Assembly: GCA_030704615.1 (NCBI GenBank)
Contig: CM060732.1
Location: forward strand, 73,201,053 to 73,265,052
From: Takakia lepidozioides
Taxonomy: Eukaryota > Streptophyta > Takakiopsida > Takakiales > Takakiaceae
DNA length: 64,000 nt
Reading direction: 5' to 3'
The notes beneath the pieces were generated by a model that ran no database searches, was not told where the DNA came from, and saw nothing but the letters and a program-made list of their open reading frames with translations. Positions within the stretch are counted from its first letter, which is position 1, and each line of letters begins with the position of its first letter. Positions 13,501-25,070 of the stretch are shown here, one piece after another. Position numbers and translations under genes: made by a program.

Positions 13501-16500
13501 ATTGGATCAAGGTTTAAATAGACAAGAGGTTCTTTGAGCTGTGTGCAGGTCAACTTCAGGCACACATAATCCATTTGGACCTTGATGCTGGCAGATTTTT
13601 AATATCTAGTATCTTGGTGATGTGACCAAAAGGTGGGGAAGTATCTTGAGAAGCTATGGAATATGGCATTCCGAGCGGTTGATGACATCAAGGAAACAGT
13701 CCGGACAGCAGGGGACAGTCTCTGCAGGGCTGTAAGTTCTCTCAGCCTACGATTGTGTGACACATCGCTCACAGTGAAGACTGATGCACAAGGCACCATG
13801 GCTATTGTTCTACCTTTTCTACTTACCAAGGGGATCCTCAGCACTGTGGCTGATGTGCGTCGCCTCTCCATCAACACCGTCATGAAGCTTGTTAAGGTCT
13901 CTCTCTCACAACTTACTGAGTCCATCAAAGCTTGAAGTCTTATTCTGGTTCTGGAAGTCTTGGTGTGGTTCCGGAAATAGCCTTTTGTCAGAGCCCATGC
14001 GCTTCCAATATTTTAGCCTGTCCACAATTTGCATGTTTGAGATGTCATCTCTGCAGAGGTAAGGGAGTTCTCTGATAATATGGTTGGTTATGCTGTGACA
14101 GGGTGCAGGGGAGGCTGTTCGCCCACAGATGCCTGACTTGGTTGGTTGTATGCTGGAGAGCCTTTCAAGCTTGGAAGACCAGAGATTGAATTATGCTGAG
14201 GTCTTCCCTCAGTCCTCTGGCTGAATGTCACCTTTGGCTCTTGCAATGTTGAACTATGCTAAAGTATGTCACACCATGTAAAGTGTGAAACTCCTGGGTT
14301 TGGTTGTGGTCACTATTAAGACCCTGGTGTCCTTGCAGGGGACTTGGGATGACCGGCTATTCTGCTGCATCCTTTTCCGGATAATGGAATGTAGTGCAGT
14401 TTCCGAATTGCATGGAGTGCCATTTCATTCGGAAGTTCTCAAGTGTTATCAGATTATTATTTACTTGTACTGTTCAGTTACTGATATGTGTTAACTTACA
14501 TGTAATTATTTGGCTGGGCTGGGTTGCAGCTGCATGCGGAGAGGGTGGGAATAAGCACAGAGAAGTTGGAGAATATACGAATTGCTGTAGCCAAGGAGTC
14601 ACCTATGTGGGATACGCTCGACCTGTGTCTGGGTCAAGTAGACCTCCCAACTCTGGAGCTGCTCATCCCCCGATTGGTGCAATTGGTTCGCTCTAGTGTG
14701 GGCTTGAACACCAGGTGAGTTACTCCATCTGGGCCGTAATGAGAAGGCTGAGTCCAGAGATTCTACTAATGCTTTTACACGATCCGACGTCACTGCAGTT
14801 ACAAGCTTGATATACTTATAACCAAAGCACTTCTAGGGATCATTCTTCCTCTAGCGGCAGCCAACAATTGCTGGTTATGGTTACCACTTCGTACAGGCAA
14901 GACTTCAGATGTATAGAAGTTCAAAGTCTTAACTTTCAACTCCTGGAATATCGCAGAGTGGGTGTGGCGAAATTCATCAGTATGCTGGCACAGCGGGTTG
15001 GGGCAGACATGAAACCTCACAGCACCGTCCTTCTGAAAGTGTTGTTTCCAGCTGTTCAGTCAGAGAGGAGTACAGCAGGTAGGCGAGCCTTCGCAGCAGC
15101 ATGTGGGAGCGTGGCCAAATACGCAGGTACTGGTGATAATTTGACTGCGAACCTGTTGTGACTTAACATTCAGTTGTAGACTGTTGCCAAGATATAGCTG
15201 ACTTATGCTGTTGATAAATTGTCTGACTTTGCACCTTTCCTCATCTTTGTACATGTTTCTACAGAACCCTATCTTAATTGAAGTTCACAAAAGGAAGATG
15301 AATATGAAGCAGTCAAGGGCTCGATCCTCCTGTCTGGTTCTTGCAGGAGAGGTGCAAGTCGGACGTTTGCTCACAGAGTCGGTGACTCTCTATAGCTCTG
15401 GAGGTGAGAGGGATGCCCGTATAGCCAGTGCGCTGGTTTTGAAGGAGCTGTCGCGGCAGGCAAATGACATCTTCAAAGGCTACTACACTCTTTTGCTTCC
15501 TGTGGCTTTTGTTGCAAGGTACAAGCTGACAAGCTGCCTCCAGGCCTTTGGCATTTTTTCACCTGTAGCCTCTATTGCAGTGCATGTTTCGCTGGGATAT
15601 TCTTGTGCGCATATGAGGTCTAACCTACTGGGAAAATTGGAAGGCCAGTTTTGGCTTAGGAGGGACACTGCATTCAAAACTTCACCTAAGAAGTCCTCTT
15701 TTTGCAGGTTTGATGAGGAAAAGGATATAAACAACATCTTTGAGGAGATTTGGGAAGATAATACAAGCAGTGCTAGTGTGGCATTGGCTTTGTATATGCC
15801 GGAAATTGTGGCCCTCTTGCACCAAGGGATTTCGTCATCCTCGTGGCCTCAGAAGCAAAAGGTCTGCATTTGTCTTTGATGAGTGTGCTGCTTATGGGAA
15901 GTAATACACTTGCCACAGTAAACTTAGGCTGAGTGGCGTGTTGCTGCCTACATTCTGGTTACATTTGCCTCCTCTTATGTGGGCTAAGTCCACTTAACAA
16001 GGTGGGATTCATTGTTCTCTCTCTCCACCCTTCCTTCTTCTGTTCATGAAGGAGGAATCCCGTCTGGCAAGCCTACAATAACTGAGCTGGTAATCTGGAT
16101 CCAATCAATCAGCTATGATGGGTGCAGAGTGCAAAAGCAATATCAAAGTTGGCGGAAGTAGCTGGCGAGGCAGCGACTCCCTTTGTACAGAGTCTACTTG
16201 TAGACCTATTAGCAGAGCTGCCAGGCCGTCTTTGGGAGGTCTGATGAGTATTCTCTTCTCTCCTTCCTTACTGACTGTAGGCTTTCAGTTGAGTTCACGG
16301 TTGCAAGTTAATAGTCAATTGAACTTGAGATCTATTCACTGTCTCATGTTTCTAGTCTGCAGTCTCCTTTCTGCTGTGGAGTACAAGACATGCATCACTC
16401 CTTGTTGCGTCAGGCTTGTTATATGCTGGCAAAAATGAGCAGTACATGAGGCAGGCTACAGTACTGGTCGACAATTTTTGGGAAGTTTGTCATGTATGCC

Positions 16501-19500
16501 CTAACAAGAAGTACATATCAAATATTGCAATACAGCGAATGTCTGGAATGATTCGATGGAAGTTGGGATACAGGGAAAGGAGACAGTCCTTGATGCAATA
16601 GGGGCCCTTTGTAAAGGCTGTTCCAAAGCCATATCCACAGCTTCAGTAAGCTCAAACAGCCTTGGCCCTGACACAGTAATTGAAGCCATCTGTGCTGCCT
16701 GTGGTCGAAAGAAGGGATCCTTTGTTGATGCGGCATTTGCCTGTCTGGAACAGGTCTTACTTTCCCTTCCTCATGACTTACAATTTTATGATATATGGTT
16801 TCCAGATTTGCAGGGAATGTGGACCTTGAATACATGTTTGATCTTTCTTTAGTGTAGGCTTCATTGCGCTTGCTATACAGTAAGTGGCAGTGGATGGTCA
16901 AAGTACATGTAATATTTTATTTTATTTTATTTTATTTTATTTTTTTGTACTCATAAGACGTTGTTTGCCGTAGCCTTGTGGCCATTGACTCCGCGCCCAG
17001 TTTGAGCGGGAACAAAAGGGACAGAACCTACCTCTGTCAGGGGCTGACGTTGGTAGTAAGACTTACCTCCATATATAGAATTAATCCGGGTTTTCCAGAT
17101 ATCCTCTAGAAATCCCTTCACACAAGCATCAATCTGCTGTGTGTGATTTGCCCAAAAACTAGGCCTCAGGAGGGCCTGGGCTTTTGGCTCAGCCTCGAGA
17201 CTTTCAAAGTTGGTAAACAGGGGTACAGGCACCTTCAGATTGCCCACACAACGGGCAATTGCACTCTCCCTTTCCTCTCTGCTTCTGTTTGCTGTTCAAA
17301 GGTAGGCTTCCTGCCCTGAGTTTAAATTTCAGTCTAGTGCCGAGAGTGGGTAGACCCTTGAGGTCATCCAAGATGTCCTCCCCCATGTCACAGACTGGAA
17401 ACAAGTTCAGGGAAGTTTTCTGCCTAACTTCATTTTCATCAGACAATCTCATGGCAACAGACATGGCTGAGGACACTACAGCCTCTAAGTCAGATTTATC
17501 CAGCAGGGTCAAGACTTGCGGATCCAGGTCCAGGTCCTTGAGGATCTCTTCTACTCTCTTCTGCCAGGACTTAGCCTGTTTGACAGGGCGGTCCTGTTTC
17601 CAAGATATAGAGTCGATTAACTTAGGATATCTGGTGTTGGGCATATGTTGCAGCTGACCCCACCATCTGACCTTGAATTCATCTCGTCGGGAGCTTAAGG
17701 ACGGAATGCCAAACTCACCCCGAACAGCCACAATGGCTGTTTCGGAGCATGCTGACATACACTCCTTAAGCACCCCCACTTGAATGGATTCTAGAGACTT
17801 AGCCTGGTTGGAGTTATCAACCCATATAGCAGATCCGTACTCCAAGGCAGGTCTAATAACGCGACAAAGCATGGTTTTCTTAACCTCAGAGTTGACCCCT
17901 CTGCAGTGGAAAAATTTAGTGAGCCCCAGAGCTTTGCCCTTGCCAGTTTGAACAACTTTCCGGATATGTGCATCCCAATTACAATTGGAGGAGAACTCAA
18001 CGCCCAGGTAAGTGTAGGAAGGGAGGACCGGGATCTCTTGGCTACCCCACTGCCACTTAAGATCACTTCCTCCCTCTCCTCTGTCGTTGAATGCTACCAC
18101 TGCACATTTGCTGACAGTAGCCTCTAGCCCCCAAAGATCAAAGTATCTCTTCACGCAATCAATCAACTCCTGGAGATTGGTTGGAGTCTCCCCTATGCCT
18201 GCGAAGTCATCCGCAAACATAAGGGCTGGTATGGTGGTATCACCCACCCTTAACCCAAATCCCTCACTTTCCACATCCTCGAGGAGTTGATTGATGAAAA
18301 CAAAGAAGAGCAGAGGGGAGAGAGTACATCCTTGAGCTACACCTTGGTCTATGTCAAAGAAGTTGGACTTCTGTCCGTTAACAGTGACACCGCTTTTGGT
18401 GTGAGCATACAAGTTGTGGACAACTCTCCACATCTTTCCCTTGATCCCACAAGACCAGAGGCGGAACCATAGGCCATCTCTCCACACTGGTCATAAGCCT
18501 TTTTGACATCCAGGAAAAAGACATAAGTGGGTTTCCCTTCTTTTTTCCTTCCCTGGATAATCTGGCTTAGAGTGAAGATATGATCCACACAGCCCCTGTT
18601 TCGCCGAAAGCCAGCTTGGCCTTCGTGGAAACAACCTCTAGACTCCAGATCAACCTCGAGACGAGTACTTATAACTCTGCAGAATGTCTTGCCAACAGCA
18701 TTGAGGAGCGTGATGCCACGGTAGTTCCCCGGTTCTTCTCTGTCACCCTTCTTGTATAGATTGACAATGACCCCCTGTCGCCAGCGAAAGGGGATCATTT
18801 CAGTCTTCCAGATAAAGTTAAAGAGGAGAACTAGGGCCTCTATCATGGGATCGCCACCGTGCTTGATAAGCTCGTTGACAATACCATCAGGTCCACCAGC
18901 TTTATATCCATTTAAGTGTTCAATTGCTTCCACAACCTCAGAAGAACTAATGGGAGCATTATAAGCCATTGAAATATACTCCAGTTCATCAGGGCTGTTT
19001 TGAATCATAGGAACAGTTTTTCCAACTGTGTCCCTCCATTCAGCAGAAGACCCCTCACTGTTAGACCTAGAAGTTCTGCCAAGGATACTGTAGTGAGTTT
19101 CAAAGGTTTTGACAATGTCAACCGATGAAGTCACCACTGCACCTTTAGTAGTCTTCAGCGCTTGTACTTGCTGACCGTTTTTCGGCTTGTACAAACGTTG
19201 AAGGGCCAACCAGAATTTCTTGTCATTACCACCATGGTGGTTTGAGTTTATTTCACTGTATAACTTGTCCCAGTATAATTTCTTCTGAGACCTAACAAGC
19301 TGATTGATATCTTTACGGAGCTGGTAGTACCTCGCCCACAATTCTCTGTTGGTTTCCAAATTGCAGCACTCTTTATAGAGGGCTCGTCTCTCAGCTATCT
19401 TGAGTTTAATCTCATTAGTCCACCAATTAACTGCTCTACCGCAGACAATTAGTTTCCTCCCAATGATCTTGTCAGCCACGGAGGAAACGAAACTCTCCCA

Positions 19501-22500
19501 AGAGTCCACTGCTCTTTCGACTTCATTTCTTGCGTTAACAGAGCGTGACTGAAGTTCTTGGAGCGATTGGACAAAATGAGAGAGAGCCTCTTGCAAGGCC
19601 TGGACGTACTCAGCCTTGACCTCCTCATTGTGGAATTTTTCTATGCGCCACTTCCGAATCGAACGTTTCACAGATCTCTTGGTGGTGGGAAAACACCTTT
19701 TGATCTCAGTCCAAACCAGGAAGTGGTCAGAGGTACCAATATCAGTTCTATCGATCAACACATTGGCACACTGGGGGAACAAAATTTTGTCCATTATGAT
19801 ATAGTCCACAATGGAACGTTCCCCAGTTTGGGATTTCTCACGAGTCCACTGCACTTGGTCACCTCTTGTCCTGTTATTCAAGGTCAAAAGCTGAAGCTCT
19901 TCTAGACAGTTAATTAACCGTCTGCCATTAGAATTCAGCTCGTCCTCACCAAAAGGTCCAATGATATCGTCCTGATGGATCCCTTTGCCCACCCGGGCAT
20001 TGAAGTCCCCCAATAGTACCACCTGACCTTTGGCAAGGAACGAAGCACAGTCCAGCTTTACATCTTCGAAGGCCTTGTCTGCGTCAGCACTAAGGGTCCC
20101 CTCTGTGGGCATGTAAACACAACCAACAAAGAGGTCCTTTGTACTCATGCCGCCCTTCAAATTCAGTTTTAGCCAGATACTAAGCTCGTACCTCAAACAC
20201 TTGTTGATAATTTCACAATTGTCAAACAAGAAATCACGGACAAAGAATCCGACCCCTTTTTGACCGCGTTTGGCAGAGGCTGCCTTGAGAGTACACATCT
20301 TACCTGCCCATTTATAACCAATGACATCTCCAACCAGTTTATCCGACGTTTCCCATGTTTCTTGCCCAGCACAGATATGAATATCATTAGTCCGAAGAAC
20401 TTGTCCCACTTCAAGTTGTTTCCTTTGGTTGGTCAACCCTCAGAAGTTGAAAGTGGCCAGCCGCAAGCCAGCCCTTTGCGTGTGAATTGTTTGTCGTTTA
20501 GGTAGCTTGTGATTGCTCCTGGACGGCCAACCGTTCTGCAAAGGGGGGACAGTTACCCCATGTGTAGATTTTGCTCGTCTTGTGTAAACTTTGAGAATTG
20601 GTAAACCATTCAGGGTACCAAATCTTTCAGTTACACGACGCACAGGCTCCGCACACATAGGGGCAGATTGTCCGTCAGACTGCTTGGGGACAATTACCCC
20701 GTGTATAGATTTTGCTCGTCTTGTGTAGACTTTGAGGATTGGTAAACCATTTAGAGTACCAAATCCTTCAGTTACACGACGTTCAGGCTCTGCACACTTA
20801 GGGACAGATTGTCCATCTGACGGCTTGGGGACAATTACCCCGTGTATAGAATTTGTTCGTCTTGTGTAAACCTTGAGGATTGGTAAACCATTCAGAGTAC
20901 CAAATCCTTCAGATTCAGGACGTTCAGGTTCCGTACACTTAGGGGCATCTTGTCCTTCTGGCTGTTTGGATTCAACCTCATCCAGAGCATCAAACCGATT
21001 AGAAACTCTCAAGTTGAAGTTGTTGCCCTTGGTTGTCTTCCTAGAGCGCCCCATTGAATCACCAATGTCTAAGACCACTCTCCAGCCAGTCAAGGGACGA
21101 ACTTCTTTGAGATTGAATTGATGCGGGACTCTATTAGAAGCACTTTTGGTCATTGCAACCTTCAACGTACCCCTGTTATCAAGTCTCGAGATGGTACCAT
21201 TAGCCATGAAATCCAAGCCTAAGCTAGAGCATGTAGTTTTAAAGGACACATCGTCCATCCTGGGATTCACCCCAAAAACTACACATGAAGCCCTAGATTT
21301 GGCATAAGTAACCAATTCCCAGGTATCACCCTGAGGAGTATTGATGTTGATAGGAGCTAAATTTTTTATTGTTTTCGCAGGCCATAAGTTTAAGCACAGG
21401 AACCAACCCGAGCCCAAGTGCCGAGTATGCTAGACAGAGCATACGACTGCCCAATTTGGGCGGAGGGGCTGCCCCCAAGCGGTAGGAGTCTGCATGTTAC
21501 CATTCAGAGATCACACTCCAGGGAGTTGCAGGGAATGGCCCGTGTAGGCATATTCTAAAGAGGGAAAGGCCCCAAGCTTTCCAACTAAATCCAATGCACT
21601 ACCTTACCTGAAGCAAAGCGCTTCAGGTCGAAACAAACAAGAACACGAGGTCACAAGGCCAGCATTTAGTCACAGAGACATTAATGTACTCCCGTTTCAA
21701 GTCCACCCAATGTCAATAGGCTTCCTAGAGGACAGGGATGTAGTACACGTAATATTGTCAGCTAATGAAATGAACCTCCCTTTTTCTGAGCAGGTCCTCA
21801 AAGCTTTTAAGGAGCGAGATCTCTATGAACAGGTGGCCCCACTTTTACTGGACATATGCATGCAATCTCCAGCTCGTAAGCAATCATCTCTGGTTGTGGG
21901 AGGTGCCAGTGGAGAAGGTACTCTTCTTGCACAATTGGACAGAATTACTTTTGGACATCTGTAAACACATGCTATAAATTAGAGTTGCACTGCTTGAAGG
22001 CAGTAATCTGTTAGGTATGACAAATGGGCAGGTATGCAACTAAACAGTTCGAAAACTCATGCCCAATGACAACTAGCAGCATACCAGGACAAGGCTTCGT
22101 ATTGAGACACTGTTAGGCAGGAACTTTCTGAGACCATAATTATATTAAGCTTATTTTATAACCACATTACATACTACCCACCCTCCCAGCCTCTACTCCA
22201 CACATTCATTTGGCCACACAGGTCACAGGGTTAATCATGTCCGATGAGATCAAGCTCAAGATTGCTGAGAGACAGGCACTTCATAAGGATTGCTGTAATA
22301 TCAAAAACAACAAAGATTTGTGCTCTATATATATATCAAATGCGCAAAGATGTTAATCAGCTAGTAACGTCTCAGTAAAAATTAATTTGGGAGAAGTTAC
22401 ACTGTGACATTAACCATGGTGGTAATGATACAAGATTCTGGTTGGCCTTACAACGCTTGTAAAGGCCGAAAAATGGCCAGCCAGTACAAGCTTGAAGGAA

Positions 22501-24148
22501 TAATAATGGGGCAGTGGTGACGTCAACTGTTGACATCGTCGGGACCTTTGAAACTCACTACAGCATTCTTGGCTGTGAATCTAAACCTATTAGTGAGGGG
22601 TTCGGATAAGTGGGAACCCCACAAAAGGCTCCGGGAGGGGTTAGCCATAAGGCAAGCCAAGGTTCGCAGGGAACAGCATGAGTACATTCTCTCTCTCCAA
22701 CACATATACATGCACCCATATATATACATATATGTATATCTACTCGTCCTTCTTCTCTCTCCCTCTGCTCCAGTGCTGACGTTACTTCATCTGGCATTGC
22801 AGAAAATGATGAAGCAAAGGAGAGAAAAGCAGCAGTACCTGTTGAGAAGTCCCTGGCTTGCCTAGCAGCTAGCCTTAGTGCAGCAGCTCCAACCACAGCC
22901 ACTGTCCATGGGAAGAGCATCACAGCAGCTTTGTTTGCAACTCTTGGTGTTGGTCATCCATGGCAGGGTATGTTGTGGGGCACTGATCTATGGGTAATGA
23001 AAAATGTAATGAGATGAGAGTGGGTTGAGAGAGATACTGATTGTGGGTAGTTGGGGGACAGAATCATGGACAAGATGGACTAGTAGACAACACTGAAACG
23101 CATGTGATGGGGTAGGATGGATGGTGTGATCTGATCTTTGTGCATATAACTTCTTCCACGAGGATTATATTGTTTGTTAAATTTTCATGATGTAACTCTC
23201 TGCTGATGTGTGCAGTGAAACTAGCAGCCCTATCAGCTGTCAAGGTGTTTCTAGAGAAGCTTCGGGCAGCTGCTATAGGATCTTCAGATGATCCTTCTAG
23301 GACCTTGGCTACTGAATACACTCAAATTGAACAAGTAGGACCAGTCTATTACCATTCTATTCATTATTGGGAAATATGCTTGACCACTTGGTTAAGTTGG
23401 GATTTTCTCTGCAACTCGTTTTGTTGTCAATTGGAAGTTCAGAAGTATTAGCTGGGTTTGTCTCAAGCTGAACGTTCCTCTAGTAGATCTGAAGTATTAC
23501 ATACTGCGACTTTTGTTAGCTCATGAGGTGGCCTTATGTTTTTACCTATCAGCATTCATGAAATCACTAGTGGACCTACTAACTGGTGAACAAAGGAGCT
23601 GAAGTACAAATGTCACTTTTAAAAGCACCGATTCCAGAGTTGCTTTTTGTTCCTCTAGTACTATTGCACACAATTTTACATGATTGGTTTATGTTCCTGG
23701 TGTTTAAACCCAGTAATTAAGAACTTCAGATATTGGAGCAAGGGCTTCTGTCACTGATCTGCTTCCTTTGATTGTTGTTGCAGTGGCTGGAACTGTTAAT
23801 ACCACCCACATTGGACTGCATTAGCAATGTCAAAATTGCACAGGTTTGCTGCGATGTCCCATACTAAATTTGCTGTCCTGTTTTTACAGTAAGGCAGTTT
23901 TTCGTGCGTCTTACATCTGGAATAAATTGGTTGTAATGCAGGTTTCTAGTGCGGCATTGGAGCGATTTTCCGAGATGATAGAAGTTGCAAATTTAGGTCC
24001 AGGCTTGCCAAGAGCTTTAAGTCAGTCTCTAGAAGAGAGGTTAGTTGAGGTGCACGGTCTAGAAAAAAATTCTGCTGTCAAATCACTGATAGCACGTAGT
24101 CTTGATATGTTGAAACATCACTCAACCTCCTCCCCAATGCAGGATTAA
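1542..24148 (+). CDS. ECM29: ECM29-type proteasome adaptor and scaffold, complete, about 36 exons
   Basis: ECM29 is a long HEAT/ARM-repeat protein that binds the 26S proteasome, tethering core and regulatory particles and linking them to other cell compartments. Exons, read by matching the conserved order of plant ECM29 and GT-AG borders: 1542-1694, 2893-3060, 3699-3788, 4165-~4310, ~4450-4535, 4965-5047, 5189-5295, 5536-5685, 6141-6205, 6637-6726, 7100-7161, 7557-7665, 7876-7935, 8385-8503, 8629-8933, 9048-9184, 9529-9713, 9926-9998, 10139-10633, 11342-11698, 12042-12209, 12424-12717, 13158-13334, 13633-13896, 14102-14200, 14530-14714, 14957-15126, 15347-15518, 15708-15861, 16128-16238, 16574-16753, 21794-21917, 22803-22967, 23216-23334, 23784-23843, 23942-24148. 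Phases agree at nearly every junction; the exon 4/5 junction is unresolved. The total is about 1,895 codons, close to plant ECM29 (about 1,800). Landmarks are LNSRRGAAFGFARIAKQAG, SRLWRSRESSCLALADLLQG and GSPMW-like KESPMWDTLDLCL. The start at 1542 gives the conserved LDRMLTRLAL head; the protein ends SSPMQD. No disabling change was seen. Confidence 0.93.
6303..6605 (+). mobile_element. tRNA-derived SINE in an ECM29 intron
   Basis: A pol III A box (TGGCCGAGTGG, 6308-6318) and B box (GGTTCAAAACC, 6352-6362) stand 44 bp apart in the same order as in a tRNA gene. No plausible tRNA cloverleaf 3' half or acceptor pairing follows. About 240 bp of non-tRNA body ending near a T-rich stretch fits a SINE rather than a tRNA. 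It lies in the intron between exons 6141-6205 and 6637-6726. The ends are approximate and no TSD was found. Confidence 0.6.
8012..8044 (+). mobile_element. 33-bp, extremely 5'-truncated LINE insertion
   Basis: The 33 bp match the extreme 3' end of the LINE family found at 16917-21741 and 62780-64000 (shared core CAACGTCTTATGAGTACAT). It is flanked by perfect 15-bp direct repeats TCTGTACACTTATGG at 7997-8011 and 8045-8059, the target-site duplication of target-primed reverse transcription. It sits in the ECM29 intron 7936-8384 and has no coding capacity. Confidence 0.85.
17204..18487 (-). pseudogene. LINE reverse transcriptase, C-terminal part
   Basis: Continues the RT in a shifted frame: WRDGLWFRLW, GVAQGCTLSPLLFFVF and the catalytic FADD box, then thumb and C-terminal regions. 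The C-terminal knuckle begins CPLCGQ but the following His and Cys are missing because of a deletion; the related copy at 63.1 kb keeps CPLCGQ..H....HC. The last part of the ORF2 tail follows in another frame at 16951-17240. Confidence 0.88.
18480..20436 (-). pseudogene. LINE endonuclease and N-terminal reverse transcriptase
   Basis: An exonuclease-endonuclease-phosphatase domain (QETWETSDKL, LLGDFNARVG, SIVDYIIM, SDHFLVW) nicks target DNA. It is followed by reverse transcriptase motifs NYRGITLLN, GFRRNRGCVDHIF and FFLDVKKAYD. The frame is lost just after KKAYD near 18485 by what looks like a single-base deletion; the RT continues in another frame downstream. Confidence 0.9.
20440..21417 (-). 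pseudogene. LINE ORF1-like region with three 47-residue tandem repeats
   Basis: This is an open frame of about 325 residues. The N-terminal half is of unknown fold. The C-terminal half holds three copies of a 47-residue unit around GTLNGLPILKVYTRR (141 bp each in DNA, about 20550-20970). Such linkers lie between the nucleic-acid-binding part and the endonuclease of plant LINEs; their role is unknown. The frame ends RLATFNF and is followed in the same frame by GLTNQRKQ, the start of the endonuclease. The two regions therefore appear to be one frame separated by a single TGA at the site where this motif normally has Arg or Trp. Confidence 0.7.
22238..22620 (+). mobile_element. LINE internal fragment in an ECM29 intron
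   Basis: The plus strand matches the segment of the 16.9-21.7 kb LINE between endonuclease and RT (shared peptides EIKLKIAER, FWLALQR, VVTSTVDIV-like, FETHYSILG). Several stops and gaps show it is old. It lies in the intron 21918-22802, only 0.5 kb from the younger LINE and in the opposite orientation. Confidence 0.85.
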
Positions 24149-25070
24149 CAGTAAGCCATAGGATATTCTTGGTGTCAACAAGCAGGTCTGAAAGGTGTGG
24201 CTCCTTTTTGCTATCTGCTTGCAATCTAAACTCTGTTCTTTTCATAGTGAAACACAATAATGGTGATGGCATGAGGGGTCCTCATTGAATTTGAATCCGT
24301 CTTGCCTCGTAAGTCTGGAGTTTCTCGAAAACACTTTTACTGTTTTTCATCCTCCCCGAAATGTATCCATCACAATGTATCCAAACATGCAATGAACTAA
24401 CTAGTCCTATCTATTTTACTTAGACGCTAGGTGATGTCACATGAACTCGAGTCTTCATATCTCAGCTCTCTATTGTCATGTCTACTATCTTTTGGACAGT
24501 AATTTAACTAATTACCTTTCAAAAAATAGTTTTTTTTGTTTCTAACAATAAAGTAGGGGCAAAGGCCCTGGGAAACCCCCCAGTCCACCATAAGGCACAC
24601 ACCGTATTCAGTGAGATGCGAACTAACCCCCTCCAGAGAGGGCAGCAAAGAACGCAACTTGGCCAAAAGGCCCTAAGAACAAGAGAAAAACCAATGAGCC
24701 ACCAATGAGTGGCATCATTGAACAGACAAGGAGAGTAGCAGAGCAGACAAGAGTTCGGCTCCTGCATGGGAACTCTCTGAGGTGTTTTCTGGTCTTTTTT
24801 TCTACCAAGTCCTGTAGGTCTTCTGAGCCTTCATTGGAGATGTGCTTAGCAGAATATTCCTTTCTATCTCATCCCCTTATCTTGATCGTCCTTTTGACTC
24901 CGCTTCAAACAATGCGCAAGTGGACAGGCTACACACCTGCAACCAATTCCAGCTCTGGGCATCTTCAGTGGTAGTGGAGCAGTACACAAGTGACATCCGG
25001 AGGGGGAGAGATGTTGAAAGAGAGAGAGAGGATCACGCTCCAACAATTTTGTGACCCATGTACAGTCAGC
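24149..25070. other. Intergenic region downstream of ECM29
   Basis: No gene is recognised. It holds the ECM29 3' UTR/terminator region and some purine-rich DNA (GA run near 25014-25032). Small frames on both strands have no coding character. Confidence 0.5.

Larger units (their letters stand above)
16917..21741 (-). mobile_element. Nearly full-length non-LTR retrotransposon (LINE) in an ECM29 intron
   Basis: A 4.8-kb minus-strand element sits between near-identical 15-bp TSDs AGTACATGTAATATT (16902-16916) and AGTACACGTAATATT (21742-21756). It has a 5' leader (about 21418-21741), an ORF1-like region, an apurinic-type endonuclease, a reverse transcriptase and an A-rich 3' tail of TAAAA repeats at 16917-16941. 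It lies wholly inside the intron 16754-21793, so ECM29 coding is intact. It is defective: an in-frame stop at 20437-20439, a frameshift near 18485 and a deletion of roughly 80 bp near 17232 that removes the C-terminal zinc knuckle kept in the copy at 62.8-64 kb. Confidence 0.93.
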
